From: Bacteroidota bacterium
GTDB taxonomy: Bacteria > Bacteroidota > Bacteroidia > AKYH767-A > CANKSK01
Assembly: GCA_947485425.1 (NCBI GenBank)
Contig: CANKSK010000035.1
Location: forward strand, 1-8,041
Reading direction: 5' to 3'
DNA length: 8,041 nt
The notes under the pieces are model-generated. The model was not told the DNA's origin and ran no database searches. It worked only from the letters and a program-made list of their open reading frames with translations. Within the stretch, counting starts at the first letter, position 1, and each line of letters opens with the position of its first letter. Below are positions 1 through 7,427 of this stretch, in pieces. A program made the position numbers and the translations under genes.

Positions 1-98
1 ATGATTTCATGCCCATTCTCTAATTCTACCCTGAACATTGCATTCGATAAGGCCTCCTTAATGGTACCATCCTGTTCAATCGAAGCTTGTTTTGACAT
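1..98 (-). CDS. infA: Translation initiation factor IF-1, 5' part only
   Basis: IF-1 is a small OB-fold protein that binds the 30S A site during initiation and helps IF-2 and IF-3 place the initiator tRNA. Only the first 32 codons are in the window; the gene runs off the left edge. The visible protein starts [20 protein letters not shown] and continues with [11 protein letters not shown], the first strands of the OB fold. The segments EALSNAMF and VELENGHEI are characteristic of IF-1. The start is the ATG at 96-98, 26 nt after the map stop, with an A-rich leader and no Shine-Dalgarno sequence. A position directly after map is typical of Bacteroidota, where rpmJ and rpsM usually follow. Identification is secure; the 3' end cannot be judged. 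Confidence 0.95.
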   Translation of the reverse strand, partial: MSKQASIEQDGTIKEALSNAMFRVELENGHEI

Positions 99-124
99 CC
101 TATTTCTTTATTCTTTTTAATAAT

Positions 125-901
125 TTAAGATACTTGAAGTACCTCTTCTATATATGCAAATGTAGATAATACATCTGATTTTTCATTTCCAATTGCAATC
201 GTATGTTCAAAATGCGCTGAAGGTAAACCATCAATGGTAGTTATAGTCCATCCATCTTTACCTTGCCTAATATTCTTTTTACCGAAATTAATCATAGGCT
301 CAATAGCGATTACTAAACCTTCTTTTAAGATAATACCACTTCCACGCTTACCATAATTAGGTACCTCCGGCTTTTCATGTAAATTTCTACCAATTCCATG
401 ACCAACCATTTCGCGTACGACTGAGAAACCATTTTTTTCGGCATGCTCTTGAATAGCATGACTTACATCTCCTAGTCGATTACCGGGAAGCGCTTTTGCT
501 ATTCCTAACAATAAAGACTCCTTGGTAATTTGAAGTAATTTTAAAATTTCATCTTTAACCTCTCCTACTGTAAAGGTATAAGCAGAATCGCCATAGAATC
601 CATTTTTCAAAACACCACAATCAACAGAAACGATATCTCCATCAATCAAAGCTCTATTTGAAGGAATTCCATGAACAACCTCAGCATTTACAGAAATACA
701 GAGTGAATTTGGAAAACCATGATAACCTTTAAATGCAGGCTTTGCATGATGATCTAGAATAAACTCTTCAGCACACTTATCCAACGCAAGTGTCGTAACA
801 CCAGGTCTGATTAGTTTGCTGACTTCTGCCAACGTTTTTGCAACAAGTAAAGAACTTTCTCTTATAAACTCAATTTCTTCAGGGGTTTTGTAATAAATCA
901 T
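125..901 (-). CDS. map: Methionine aminopeptidase, type I
   Basis: Cytosolic metalloenzyme that removes the initiator methionine from nascent proteins when the second residue is small. The 258-residue length fits the bacterial type I enzyme (E. coli 264). All five metal ligands of the pita-bread fold can be placed: Asp94 in VSVDCG, Asp105 in GFYGDSAYT, His168 in VGHGIG, Glu201 in IAIEPM and Glu232 in HFEHT. The substrate-binding His77 lies in VVHGIP. There is no N-terminal zinc-finger extension. The start ATG at 899-901 lies 11 nt after the secY stop, which suggests co-transcription and probably coupled translation; no Shine-Dalgarno sequence is visible. The stop is TAA. Placement between secY and infA without adk is the usual Bacteroidota order. 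It should be catalytically competent. Confidence 0.97.
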   Translation of the reverse strand: MIYYKTPEEIEFIRESSLLVAKTLAEVSKLIRPGVTTLALDKCAEEFILDHHAKPAFKGYHGFPNSLCISVNAEVVHGIPSNRALIDGDIVSVDCGVLKNGFYGDSAYTFTVGEVKDEILKLLQITKESLLLGIAKALPGNRLGDVSHAIQEHAEKNGFSVVREMVGHGIGRNLHEKPEVPNYGKRGSGIILKEGLVIAIEPMINFGKKNIRQGKDGWTITTIDGLPSAHFEHTIAIGNEKSDVLSTFAYIEEVLQVS

Positions 902-912
902 TAGATGAATTA

Positions 913-2280
913 TTACATCGCAGCCCCAACTGCGGTTCTTCCCTTAATTCGACCAGATTTCATCAATCCATCATAATGTCTCATTAAAAGATGACTTTCA
1001 ATTTGTTGTAAGGTATCCAACACCACACCAACAAGAATCAATAAGGATGTACCTCCATAGAAGTGGGCAAAATTACTATTTACCCCTGCTATAATTGCAA
1101 GCGTAGGCAGAATAGCTACCAAGGCCAAAAATAAAGACCCTGGCAAAGTAATTTTTGACATCACATCATCAATAAAATCAGACGTTTTTCTCCCCGGTTT
1201 AACGCCAGGAATAAAACCACCGTTTCTTTTCATATCCTCAGCCATCTGATTTGGATTAACAGAAATGGCGGTGTAAAAGTAAGTAAATACTACGATTAAT
1301 AAAGAAAAAACAAAGTTATACCAAAAAGAAGTAAAATTGGTAAAAGTACTTCCAACTCCTTGAAGCGCTTCTGAACCAGGAAAGAACTGCGCAATGGTTG
1401 CAGGTATAAACATAATAGCCTGAGCAAAAATTATCGGCATAACACCAGCTGCATTCACTTTGAGAGGTATATATTGCCTAACGCCACCGTATTGCTTGTT
1501 TCCAACAATCTTTTTAGCAAATTGAACTGGAATTTTCCGGGTTCCTTGCACCAAAAGAATCACAGTAATAATAACACCTAAGAGAGCGACAATTTCAAGA
1601 AGCAAAACAACAGCACCACCTTGTACATCACCAACTCTAGAACTAATCTCATCCCAAAAAGCAACTGGTAGTTTGGCGATAATACCAATCATAATGATTA
1701 ATGATATACCATTTCCAATACCTTTTTCTGTAATTCTTTCACCCAACCACATCACAAAAATCGTACCGGCAGTAAGTATAAATACTGAGGTAAACCAGAA
1801 CTGAAATGGAGATATAAACTCAGGGTTTGTAATTGATAGCATTGCTGCAGGAGCATTGTTTCTTAAATTAACCAAATAACCAGGAGCCTGACCTAAAGCA
1901 ATCAGAATCGTTAAATAACGGGTAATTTGATTCATTTTCTTCCTACCACTTTCTCCTTCTTTCTGTAAACGCTGGAAGTAAGGAATCGCTATGCCTAATA
2001 ACTGAACCACAATAGAAGCTGAAATGTAAGGCATTATACCCAATGCAAAAATAGATGCTCTTGAAAAAGCACCACCAGCAAAAATGTCCAACAAGCCCAA
2101 TACATTATTGGTTCCCGTAGTCTGATTAATCAGTCCGGCAAGGCCGTTTGTATCAATCCCTGGTAAAACGACATGAGAACCCAAGCGATATATCAAAAGA
2201 AAACCCAAGGTATTCAGTATCCTGATCCTTAGATCTTCTATTTTAAATATATTGCGTATGGTGGTAATAAAACTTTTCAT
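913..2280 (-). CDS. secY: Protein translocase channel subunit SecY
   Basis: Central membrane subunit of the SecYEG channel, which moves unfolded proteins across or into the inner membrane with SecA or the ribosome. The 455 residues carry about ten hydrophobic segments. The first membrane helix starts near residue 20 and is followed by the plug region (about 60-75, LLDIFAGGAF). Family signatures include TEKGIGNGIS at 184-193, PVQFAKK at 251-257, GGFIPGVKPG at 354-363 and LDTLQQIESHL at 421-431. The last two lie in the C-terminal half that includes the cytosolic loop contacting SecA and ribosomes. The C-terminus ends with a short cytosolic tail (GLMKSGRIKGR). Length is slightly above E. coli (443). 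The start ATG at 2278-2280 is 5 nt after the rplO stop, so translation is likely coupled. The stop is TAA. Nothing looks damaged. Confidence 0.98.
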   Translation of the reverse strand: MKSFITTIRNIFKIEDLRIRILNTLGFLLIYRLGSHVVLPGIDTNGLAGLINQTTGTNNVLGLLDIFAGGAFSRASIFALGIMPYISASIVVQLLGIAIPYFQRLQKEGESGRKKMNQITRYLTILIALGQAPGYLVNLRNNAPAAMLSITNPEFISPFQFWFTSVFILTAGTIFVMWLGERITEKGIGNGISLIIMIGIIAKLPVAFWDEISSRVGDVQGGAVVLLLEIVALLGVIITVILLVQGTRKIPVQFAKKIVGNKQYGGVRQYIPLKVNAAGVMPIIFAQAIMFIPATIAQFFPGSEALQGVGSTFTNFTSFWYNFVFSLLIVVFTYFYTAISVNPNQMAEDMKRNGGFIPGVKPGRKTSDFIDDVMSKITLPGSLFLALVAILPTLAIIAGVNSNFAHFYGGTSLLILVGVVLDTLQQIESHLLMRHYDGLMKSGRIKGRTAVGAAM

Positions 2281-2285
2281 ATAAA

Positions 2286-2732
2286 CTAATATATTACGGC
2301 CGTTCCGCCTTTAGATTCGATTGCAGTTTTGGCCGTTGCAGAAAAAGCATTGGCTTTAATATCTAATTTGGATGTTAATTCTCCTCTTCCAAGGATTTTA
2401 ACCAAATCATTTTTAGAAACCAATCCATTGGCGACCAATACATCTTTGTCAATAACACTTAAATTCGTTTTATCAGCAAGTTGTTGCAAAACATCCAAAT
2501 TTACGCCACTGAATTCAACACGATTGATATTTTTGAAACCATATTTAGGAACACGTCTTTGCAAAGGCATCTGCCCTCCTTCAAAACCTGCTTTACTGCT
2601 GTAACCAGATCTTGATTGCGCACCTTTATGACCTTTGGTAGCTGTACCACCATGACCAGAACCTTCACCACGACCAATTCTTTTTCTCTTTTTGACCGAA
2701 CCCTTTGCTGGCCTTAAATTACTTAAATCCAT
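2286..2732 (-). CDS. rplO: 50S ribosomal protein L15 (uL15)
   Basis: Late-assembly 23S rRNA-binding protein of the large subunit. The 148 residues match the family length (E. coli 144). The N-terminal third is a basic, Gly-rich extension that threads into rRNA: RIGRGEGSGHGGTATKGHKG at 18-37, then the conserved FEGGQMPLQRRVPKYGF at 50-66. The C-terminal globular domain follows, ending in KGGTAVIY. The start ATG at 2730-2732 aligns with the usual MDLSNLRPA beginning. It lies 23 nt downstream of rpmD and 5 nt upstream of secY, as in the spc operon. It is the only gene in the window that ends in TAG; every other visible terminal stop is TAA. No Shine-Dalgarno sequence precedes it. Confidence 0.97.
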   Translation of the reverse strand: MDLSNLRPAKGSVKKRKRIGRGEGSGHGGTATKGHKGAQSRSGYSSKAGFEGGQMPLQRRVPKYGFKNINRVEFSGVNLDVLQQLADKTNLSVIDKDVLVANGLVSKNDLVKILGRGELTSKLDIKANAFSATAKTAIESKGGTAVIY

Positions 2733-2755
2733 GATATTATATACTTATGATATTA

Positions 2756-2935
2756 TTAAATTTCTTCAACACGAACCAAATGGCTTACTTTGGCCACCAT
2801 ACCTCTAATTTGAGGAGTAGCCTCAACCTCAACTTTTTGATTAAGCTTTCTCAAACCCAATGCAATCAAATTTCTTTTTTGATTTTCTGGCCTGTCGATA
2901 CCACTTTTTAGTTGTGTAATTCTGATTTTTCCCAT
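2756..2935 (-). CDS. rpmD: 50S ribosomal protein L30 (uL30)
   Basis: Small 23S rRNA-binding protein of the large subunit. Translating 2935 to 2756 gives 59 residues beginning MGKIRITQLKSGIDRPENQK and ending in VSHLVRVEEI, followed by TAA. Family features are the N-terminal strand KIRITQLKS, the helix NLIALGLRKLNQ (22-33) and the PQIRGMV segment (41-47). These match bacterial L30, which is normally 58-60 residues. The gene sits between rpsE (26 nt) and rplO (23 nt), its standard place in the spc operon. The ATG is preceded directly by a run of eight A residues in the transcript sense (2936-2943) with no Shine-Dalgarno sequence. The run is a possible slippage site, but it lies outside the coding region. 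Confidence 0.95.
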   Translation of the reverse strand: MGKIRITQLKSGIDRPENQKRNLIALGLRKLNQKVEVEATPQIRGMVAKVSHLVRVEEI

Positions 2936-2961
2936 TTTTTTTTATATTATTCTTCTAGCAA

Positions 2962-3480
2962 TTAGCCGTTAAATACTTTATCTAATTTTACACCTCTATG
3001 TTGAGCTACAGTAATTGCATCACGCATTTGACTCAAGGCATCAATAGTCGCTTTTACAACATTGTGCGGATTTGAAGAACCTTTTGATTTGGCCAACACA
3101 TCAGTAATGCCAACGCTTTCAAGAACTGCACGCATAGCACCACCGGCAATAACACCAGTTCCAGGAGCTGCTGGTTTCAGAAAAACAAGAGATCCACCAT
3201 ATTTTCCATATTGTTCATGTGGAACAGTACCTTTTATCACTGGTACCTTTACAAGATTTTTCTTTGCATCATCAACGCCTTTAGCAACTGCATCAGAAAC
3301 CTCTTTTGCTTTACCCAATCCGTATCCGACAACACCTTTTTCATCACCTACCACAACAATGGCTGAAAAACTGAAAGCCCTTCCACCTTTGGTAACCTTG
3401 GTTACCCTACCGATATTGACAAGACGATCCTTAAATTCAATTTCGCTTGACTTTACCCTTTTAACGTTTACTTCTGACAT
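2962..3480 (-). CDS. rpsE: 30S ribosomal protein S5 (uS5)
   Basis: Small-subunit protein at the back of the decoding region; with S4 and S12 it affects translational fidelity. The 172 residues are close to the E. coli length of 167. The N-terminal double-stranded-RNA-binding fold includes [17 protein letters not shown] at 24-40, the loop where spectinomycin-resistance changes are known in other bacteria; it looks wild type here. The next segment is [19 protein letters not shown] (43-61). The C-terminal domain carries [19 protein letters not shown] (103-121) and ends in [10 protein letters not shown]. The start ATG at 3478-3480 follows rplR by 39 nt of A/T-rich sequence with no Shine-Dalgarno motif. 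The stop is TAA. The gene is intact and sits in its standard spc position. Confidence 0.98.
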   Translation of the reverse strand: MSEVNVKRVKSSEIEFKDRLVNIGRVTKVTKGGRAFSFSAIVVVGDEKGVVGYGLGKAKEVSDAVAKGVDDAKKNLVKVPVIKGTVPHEQYGKYGGSLVFLKPAAPGTGVIAGGAMRAVLESVGITDVLAKSKGSSNPHNVVKATIDALSQMRDAITVAQHRGVKLDKVFNG

Positions 3481-3519
3481 CTATTTTATTATTAAAATAT
3501 TGATTTAGATTTGGATGAA

Positions 3520-3876
3520 TTAAAATTGTAAACCACCTTCGCGAGCTGCATCAGCAAGTGATTTAACTCTTCCGTGATAAAGGTATCCGTTACGATCAAA
3601 TACCACAGAAGAAATCCCTGCTGCAATTGCTTTTTGAGCTAATTTAATTCCCACCATTTTAGCCTTTTCAATCTTTGTACCAGATTGATCTGCGATTTCC
3701 TTTTCTGAGGATGCTGCAGACACAAGGGTTCTTCCATCCATATCATCAATCAACTGAGCATAGATTTGCTTGTTACTTCTGAATACAGACAATCTTGGAC
3801 GACCTGTGGTGCCGGAGATGGTTTTCCTGACACGCTTTTTTATACTTAACCTTCTTAATTCTTTCCTGAGTTTCAT
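3520..3876 (-). CDS. rplR: 50S ribosomal protein L18 (uL18)
   Basis: Binds 5S rRNA together with L5 and helps dock the 5S particle into the central protuberance. The 118 residues match the family (E. coli 117). The basic N-terminus ([19 protein letters not shown]) precedes [20 protein letters not shown] (26-45), the typical first strands of the fold. The C-terminus carries [20 protein letters not shown] (91-110) and AREGGLQF, both conserved in bacterial L18. The ATG at 3874-3876 lies 17 nt after the distal TAA of rplF. If translation really stopped at the internal TGA of rplF, about 250 nt of transcript would lie untranslated before this start. That could lower L18 synthesis through polarity (inference). 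Confidence 0.97.
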   Translation of the reverse strand: MKLRKELRRLSIKKRVRKTISGTTGRPRLSVFRSNKQIYAQLIDDMDGRTLVSAASSEKEIADQSGTKIEKAKMVGIKLAQKAIAAGISSVVFDRNGYLYHGRVKSLADAAREGGLQF

Positions 3877-3893
3877 TTTCTGAATGAGTCTAA

Positions 3894-4448
3894 TTATTTC
3901 TTAGAGGCTGATTTACCTGCTTTTCTTCTTAATTGTTCACCTGTAAACTTGATACCTTTTCCTTTGTAAGGCTCAGGTTTTCTGAGGGAACGTATCTTGG
4001 CAGCTACTTGACCAAGTAATTGTTTGTCAATACTTTCCAATATTATAGTTGGATTCTGGCCCCTTTCCATTTTGGTGGTAAGTTTGATTTCGTCAGGAAG
4101 TTGAAAAACTACATGATGAGAAAATCATAAAACCAAATCCAACATTTGTCCTTGATTGGTTGCTCTGTATCCAACACCTACTAGTTCTTGTTGTAGCGTG
4201 TAACCTTGAGAAACACCATTCACCATATTGTTTATGAGGGAACGATAAAGACCATGCAAAGCTCTATGGCGCTTTTGTTCAGTAGCTCTTTCCAGAACAA
4301 CTTTGGTTTCTTCAATATTGATTTGAATACCATCCTCTATTTTCTGGCTTAATTGGCCTTTGGGACCTTTTACGTGAACCGTATCTCCATCCATGGAAAT
4401 TTTAACATTTGCAGGGATGTTAACGGGTAATTTACCTATGCGTGACAT
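3894..4448 (-). CDS. rplF: 50S ribosomal protein L6 (uL6) with an in-frame TGA at codon 108
   Basis: L6 is a two-domain 23S rRNA-binding protein near the factor-binding site of the large subunit. The gene starts at the ATG at 4446-4448 ([15 protein letters not shown]). It reads through the N-terminal domain and enters the C-terminal domain at VGVGYRA (90-96). Codon 108, after DLVL, is TGA (plus 4125-4127), where L6 has a conserved Gly before FSH. The same frame then continues for 76 codons: [13 protein letters not shown], then [20 protein letters not shown], the L6 signature [11 protein letters not shown] and a basic tail ending SASKK, closed by TAA at 3894-3896. The total of 184 codons is the normal length, so no frameshift is involved. 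Strict reading gives a 107-residue fragment lacking most of the C-terminal domain. I annotate the full frame because the distal part looks fully conserved; whether full-length protein is made is unknown. Confidence 0.85.
4125..4127 (-). other. In-frame TGA replacing a conserved glycine codon in rplF
   Basis: The codon series across the site is ttg-gat-ttg-gtt-tta, then TGA, then ttt-tct-cat-cat. The family consensus around it is L-G-F-S-H, so GGA is the expected codon and one G-to-T change in the gene sense (C to A at plus 4127) explains the TGA. The base after TGA is T. The nearest in-frame ATG downstream encodes residue 127, too far into the domain to rescue function by reinitiation; a closer ATG at 4113-4115 is out of frame and is followed at once by TAG. 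Real mutation, base-call error and recoding cannot be told apart from one sequence. Confidence 0.95.
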
Positions 4449-4463
4449 TTCGTTAAATTCTTT

Positions 4464-4859
4464 TTAATATACATAACACAATACTTCACCGCCAACATTA
4501 AGCTTTCTCGCCTCTTTGTCGGTCATTACGCCTTGTGAAGTAGAAAGGATAGCGACACCTAAACCATTTAAAACCCTAGGAAGCGTCTCAACACCAGAAT
4601 ACTTTCGTAAACCAGGTCTACTAGCTCTTTTAAGACTTGTAATTGCCGGAACTTTACTAACCGGATGATATTTAAGAGCTATTTTAATTGTACCTTGAAT
4701 ACTCGTATCATCAAATTTATAGTTTAAGATATAACCTTTATTAAATAATATTTTGGTCATCTCCTTTTTTAAATTTGAGGCAGGTATTTCAACAATACGA
4801 TGCTTTGCCCTTACTGCATTTCTCAACCTGGTGAGATAATCTGCAATTGAATCTGTCAT
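4464..4859 (-). CDS. rpsH: 30S ribosomal protein S8 (uS8)
   Basis: Primary 16S rRNA-binding protein of the central domain (helix 21). In E. coli it is also the translational repressor of the spc operon, acting near the rplE start. The 131 residues match E. coli (130). The N-terminus [19 protein letters not shown] is the typical opening. The S8 signature [13 protein letters not shown] lies at 106-118, followed by [13 protein letters not shown], which closes the C-terminal RNA-binding domain. The ATG at 4857-4859 follows rpsN by 39 nt, and rplF starts 15 nt after the TAA stop. I could not identify an S8-binding mimic near the rplE start by eye, so autoregulation is not shown here. Confidence 0.98.
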   Translation of the reverse strand: MTDSIADYLTRLRNAVRAKHRIVEIPASNLKKEMTKILFNKGYILNYKFDDTSIQGTIKIALKYHPVSKVPAITSLKRASRPGLRKYSGVETLPRVLNGLGVAILSTSQGVMTDKEARKLNVGGEVLCYVY

Positions 4860-4898
4860 TTTAAATATTTATTTGATATACAATATAATGCGTTCTAA

Positions 4899-5168
4899 TT
4901 ACCAGCTTGCTTTGGTAACACCAGGTATTTTACCTGCTAAAGCCATTTCACGAAACATAATACGTGAAATTCCAAATTGTCTGATATATCCCCTTGGCCT
5001 TCCTGTAAGATTACAACGATTGTGAAGTCTCACAGCAGAAGAATTTCTTGGAAGTAAACTCAGTGCTGCATGATCACCGGCAGCTTTCAATTCTGCTCTT
5101 TTAGCTGCATATTTTGCAACTAATCTTTCTTTTTTTCTAGCTTTGGCCTTTACGGATTCTTTTGCCAT
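4899..5168 (-). CDS. rpsN: 30S ribosomal protein S14 (uS14), zinc-independent type
   Basis: Small-subunit head protein that binds 16S rRNA close to S3 and S10. At 89 residues it is the longer bacterial form. It has no CxxC pairs (only Cys52), so it is the zinc-independent type rather than the roughly 61-residue zinc-ribbon type. The family signature spans 47-69: [20 protein letters not shown] followed by ISR. The C-terminus is PGVTKASW. The N-terminal half is a basic helix ([20 protein letters not shown]). The ATG at 5166-5168 lies 26 nt after rplE with no Shine-Dalgarno motif; the stop is TAA. Position between rplE and rpsH is standard for the spc operon. Confidence 0.97.
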   Translation of the reverse strand: MAKESVKAKARKKERLVAKYAAKRAELKAAGDHAALSLLPRNSSAVRLHNRCNLTGRPRGYIRQFGISRIMFREMALAGKIPGVTKASW

Positions 5169-5194
5169 TTGATTTTAGTTATCTCTATATTAAA

Positions 5195-5758
5195 TTATTG
5201 CACTTCTGTTTGACCTTTGAAAGGAATACCAAATTGTTTTATCAACTCGCGAGCTTCTTCATCATTCTTGGCAGATGTCACAAAGGTGATGTCCATTCCC
5301 ATAATCTTATTTACCTTATCGATATCGATCTCAGGAAAAATGATTTGCTCGGTAATACCCAAGGTATAATTTCCTCTTCCATCAAATCCTTTCACATTTA
5401 CACCACGAAAATCACGAATACGAGGAAGAGCTACAGAAATAAGTCTGTCTAAAAACTCGTACATACGGTTATCACGTAAAGTAACTCTAACACCAATTGG
5501 CATGTTCTTACGAAGTTTGAAATTGGAGATATCCTTTTTCGATTTGGTTGGAACGGCCTTTTGACCAGTGATAGTAGTCATCTCAACTACGGCGCCATCT
5601 ATCAGTTTTTTATCAGTAACTGCGATACCTACACCCTGATTTACACAGATTTTAAGTAAAGCAGGCACCTCCATAGGGCTGCGATAGTTGAATTTTTTCT
5701 TTAATTCAGGTATAATTTCTTCCCTGTATTTCGATTTAAGTCTTGGAGCGTATGCCAT
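5195..5758 (-). CDS. rplE: 50S ribosomal protein L5 (uL5)
   Basis: 5S rRNA-binding protein of the central protuberance, which also contacts the P-site tRNA. The 187 residues are a little above E. coli (179). Conserved stretches include KICVNQGVG (36-44), the [20 protein letters not shown] segment (64-83), GVRVTLR (89-95), [10 protein letters not shown] (111-120), [11 protein letters not shown] (125-135) and FPEIDIDKV (141-149). The C-terminus ends [11 protein letters not shown]. The start ATG (5756-5758) overlaps the rplX stop by one base as TAATG, indicating translational coupling. It also has a strong purine motif upstream, unlike most genes here. The stop is TAA. Confidence 0.98.
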   Translation of the reverse strand: MAYAPRLKSKYREEIIPELKKKFNYRSPMEVPALLKICVNQGVGIAVTDKKLIDGAVVEMTTITGQKAVPTKSKKDISNFKLRKNMPIGVRVTLRDNRMYEFLDRLISVALPRIRDFRGVNVKGFDGRGNYTLGITEQIIFPEIDIDKVNKIMGMDITFVTSAKNDEEARELIKQFGIPFKGQTEVQ

Positions 5759-6093
5759 TATTTAATAACCTCCCCTGATTTTTTTGAATATCTAACTAAT
5801 TTATCATTTTCTAATCTACGGCCAACCCTTGTGGCTTTTCCTGTACCATCTATCAACATCAAATTTGAGATATCAATAGTGGCTTCTTTTTTTACAATTC
5901 CACCGTTAGGATTTGCAGTAGAAGGTTTTGAATGTTTAGATGTCAAATTAACACCTTCCACCAAGGCTCTTGAAGTACTGGTTATAATACTTAACACCTT
6001 TCCTTGCTGACCTTTTGAATCTCCTGCTATCACTTTCACGATATCACCCTTTCGGATGTTGAATTTTCTTTGTGTATTTCTTTTTCTTTCCAT
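5758..6093 (-). CDS. rplX: 50S ribosomal protein L24 (uL24)
   Basis: Assembly-initiating 23S rRNA-binding protein of the large subunit, located near the exit tunnel. It has 111 residues (E. coli 104). The KOW motif is clear at 15-33: [19 protein letters not shown]. It is followed by EGVNLTSKH (46-54) and [20 protein letters not shown] (61-80), which match the family in order. The start at 6091-6093 gives the short basic N-terminus [17 protein letters not shown]. The gene follows rplN by 9 nt and its TAA stop shares one base with the rplE start. No Shine-Dalgarno sequence is seen before it. Confidence 0.97.
   Translation of the reverse strand: MERKRNTQRKFNIRKGDIVKVIAGDSKGQQGKVLSIITSTSRALVEGVNLTSKHSKPSTANPNGGIVKKEATIDISNLMLIDGTGKATRVGRRLENDKLVRYSKKSGEVIK
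5769..5775 (-). promoter_or_regulatory. Shine-Dalgarno-like GGGGAGG before rplE, inside rplX
   Basis: In the gene sense the sequence reads GGGGAGG, ending 10 nt before the rplE ATG, within the last codons of rplX. It is the only strong anti-Shine-Dalgarno match I found upstream of a start in this window. It also encodes conserved residues of the L24 tail (SGEVIK), so it may be a by-product of coding rather than a selected ribosome-binding site. The spacing is slightly long. Confidence 0.4.
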
Positions 6094-6102
6094 GGTCTTA
6101 AT

Positions 6103-6471
6103 TTATATTACTTCGGGTGCTAATGAAACAATTTTCATATACTGTTTTTCCCTTAGCTCACGTGCAACGGGTCCGAAGATACGTGTACCCCTTAACTCAT
6201 CATTCGCTGTCAGAAGCACTACTGCATTATCATCGAACCTGATATAGGAACCGTCATTTCTTCTCACCTCTTTTTTTACTCGTACGATAACGGCTTTAGA
6301 TACCGTACCTTTTTTAACATTTCCGGAAGGAAGCGCGTGTTTTACTGTAACAACAATTTTATCACCTAAACTTGCGTATCTCTTTCCTGTTCCTCCTAAT
6401 ACGCGGATACAAAGTACTTCCTTCGCTCCACTGTTATCAGCTACTAATAATCTTGATTCCTGCTGTATCAT
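6103..6471 (-). CDS. rplN: 50S ribosomal protein L14 (uL14)
   Basis: 23S rRNA-binding protein at the subunit interface that forms part of an intersubunit bridge with 16S rRNA. The 122 residues equal the family norm. The N-terminus [19 protein letters not shown] is typical. The family signature lies around 63-86, including [20 protein letters not shown]. The C-terminal part has [13 protein letters not shown] (96-108) and ends [11 protein letters not shown]. The ATG at 6469-6471 follows the longest spacer in the window (47 nt after rpsQ) and has a weak Shine-Dalgarno-like AAGGA. In E. coli this gene begins the spc operon; here no promoter or terminator is evident in the spacer, so the blocks may be joined. 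Confidence 0.98.
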   Translation of the reverse strand: MIQQESRLLVADNSGAKEVLCIRVLGGTGKRYASLGDKIVVTVKHALPSGNVKKGTVSKAVIVRVKKEVRRNDGSYIRFDDNAVVLLTANDELRGTRIFGPVARELREKQYMKIVSLAPEVI

Positions 6472-6477
6472 TTTATT

Positions 6478-6482
6478 TCCTT
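6478..6482 (-). promoter_or_regulatory. Weak Shine-Dalgarno-like AAGGA before rplN
   Basis: In the gene sense, AAGGA is followed by six A/T bases and then the rplN ATG. The spacing is acceptable for a ribosome-binding site. The match is short, and five purines are expected often in A-rich leaders, so support is limited. Confidence 0.3.
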
Positions 6483-6518
6483 ATTTCTCTTTTTAAAGCT
6501 AAAAAATCATCTATGTTT

Positions 6519-6779
6519 TTATTTTGCTTTCTCAAGTACTTCAACGAGTCTCCAGCATTTATTTTTACTGATAGGCTTTGTTTCCATAATTCTCACTAAA
6601 TCTCCAGGTCCTGATGTATTTGTTTCATCATGAGCCATAAATTTTGTGGTTTTTTTGATAAACTTCCCATATTTAGGATGCTTTACTTTTCTTTCAACAG
6701 CCACCACAATGGAACGATCCATTTTATTGCTTACTACAATACCTGTTCTTTCTTTTCTAAGTTGTCTTTGGTTTTCCAT
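6519..6779 (-). CDS. rpsQ: 30S ribosomal protein S17 (uS17)
   Basis: 16S rRNA-binding protein with an OB fold in the small-subunit body. I place the start at the ATG at 6777-6779, giving 86 residues that begin [20 protein letters not shown]. An ATG further upstream in the same frame (6843-6845) would add 22 residues that overlap rpmC and match nothing in S17. Family features are [20 protein letters not shown] (13-32), [14 protein letters not shown] (34-47), AHDE (49-52) and the signature [20 protein letters not shown] (59-78). The start lies 4 nt after the rpmC stop, so translation is probably coupled. The stop is TAA. Confidence 0.97.
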   Translation of the reverse strand: MENQRQLRKERTGIVVSNKMDRSIVVAVERKVKHPKYGKFIKKTTKFMAHDETNTSGPGDLVRIMETKPISKNKCWRLVEVLEKAK

Positions 6780-6783
6780 TTCG

Positions 6784-6993
6784 TTAAGCTTGATTTGATT
6801 GTTCAGCAGCCATTCTTGCGTGCAGTTCTGTATTAAGTCTGGCAATGGTTCTCCTTGACAATCTTAATTTCATTGGATTTTCTATTGGAGAAACGCTATG
6901 ATTCAATTTCATTTTAGAATACAATCCGGTTTCTTCGGTAAGTTTAACACGAATCTCATTCGTAGATAATTCTTTTATAACTGTCTGTTTCAT
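6784..6993 (-). CDS. rpmC: 50S ribosomal protein L29 (uL29)
   Basis: Small helical protein at the polypeptide exit tunnel, next to L23, in the area where trigger factor and SRP dock. It has 69 residues (E. coli 63). The first helix starts around [15 protein letters not shown] (7-21). The second contains the family motif region [20 protein letters not shown] (39-58). The tail is Ala- and Gln-rich. The loop between the helices ([11 protein letters not shown]) gives the coiled helical hairpin expected of L29. It is packed 5 nt after rplP and 4 nt before rpsQ, the universal rplP-rpmC-rpsQ order. The stop is TAA. Confidence 0.95.
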   Translation of the reverse strand: MKQTVIKELSTNEIRVKLTEETGLYSKMKLNHSVSPIENPMKLRLSRRTIARLNTELHARMAAEQSNQA

Positions 6994-6998
6994 TTATA

Positions 6999-7427
6999 TT
7001 ACTGTTGTGAATAATCTCTCCTGATTATAAATTTTGTGGATACAGGTAATTTTTGAGCGGCAAGACGCATGGCTTCTTTAGCAGTTTCGAGTGATACACC
7101 GTCGGCTTCAAAGATAATACGTCCTGGTTTAATAACGGCTACCCAATATTCAACAGCTCCTTTTCCTTTACCCATCCGAACCTCTGCAGGTTTTTTGGTG
7201 ACAGGTTTATCAGGAAATACACGAATCCAAATTTGACCTTCTCGTTTCATAAAACGAGTCACAGCTACACGAGCGGCTTCAATTTGACGTGATGTAAGCC
7301 AGGCCGGCTCCAAAGTTTTGATGGCGAATGATCCAAATGCAATTTCGGTTCCACGGGTTTCATTCCCGGTCATACCACCCTTGCCCTTATGCATTTTTCT
7401 ATATTTGGTCTTCTTAGGCTGTAACAT
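6999..7427 (-). CDS. rplP: 50S ribosomal protein L16 (uL16)
   Basis: Late-assembly large-subunit protein near the peptidyl-transferase centre and A-site tRNA. It has 142 residues (E. coli 136). It opens [18 protein letters not shown], continues [15 protein letters not shown] (26-40) and [19 protein letters not shown] (44-62), then carries [20 protein letters not shown] (67-86) and [16 protein letters not shown]. Arg84 in EVRMGKGKG corresponds to the arginine that is hydroxylated in E. coli L16; whether it is modified here is unknown. The segment [10 protein letters not shown] (17-26) appears a few residues longer than in E. coli. The start at 7425-7427 follows rpsC by 25 nt without a Shine-Dalgarno motif. 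The stop is TAA. Confidence 0.98.
   Translation of the reverse strand: MLQPKKTKYRKMHKGKGGMTGNETRGTEIAFGSFAIKTLEPAWLTSRQIEAARVAVTRFMKREGQIWIRVFPDKPVTKKPAEVRMGKGKGAVEYWVAVIKPGRIIFEADGVSLETAKEAMRLAAQKLPVSTKFIIRRDYSQQ

Noticed and set aside
125..2280. Absence of adk between secY and map, considered as a gene loss.
   Set aside because: This arrangement is usual in Bacteroidota, where adk is encoded elsewhere.
3062..3508. Plus-strand open frame of 148 codons opposite rpsE.
   Set aside because: It is antisense to a certain S5 gene, has low-complexity composition and no recognisable domain; it is a shadow of the real frame. The same holds for plus-strand frames opposite rplO, rplE, rplX, rplN and rpsQ.
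4113..4128. Small inverted repeat ATGAT/ATCAT with a 6-nt loop overlapping the rplF TGA, considered as a selenocysteine-type or readthrough-promoting hairpin.
   Set aside because: Only five mostly A-T pairs, with the TGA in the stem itself rather than a few bases upstream of it. It lacks the features of a bacterial SECIS element, and L6 has no known reason to carry selenocysteine at a glycine site.
3894..4448. Frameshift as the cause of the split rplF frame.
   Set aside because: The codons on both sides of the TGA are in the same frame and the total length is normal, so only a substitution is needed.
6472..6518. The 47-nt rpsQ-rplN spacer, considered as a terminator or promoter region.
   Set aside because: No GC-rich hairpin with a T-run and no convincing promoter pair is visible; it is simply A/T-rich.
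6780..6845. Upstream extension of rpsQ by 22 codons.
   Set aside because: It would overlap rpmC almost entirely and adds residues absent from S17; the ATG at 6777-6779 gives the family N-terminus.
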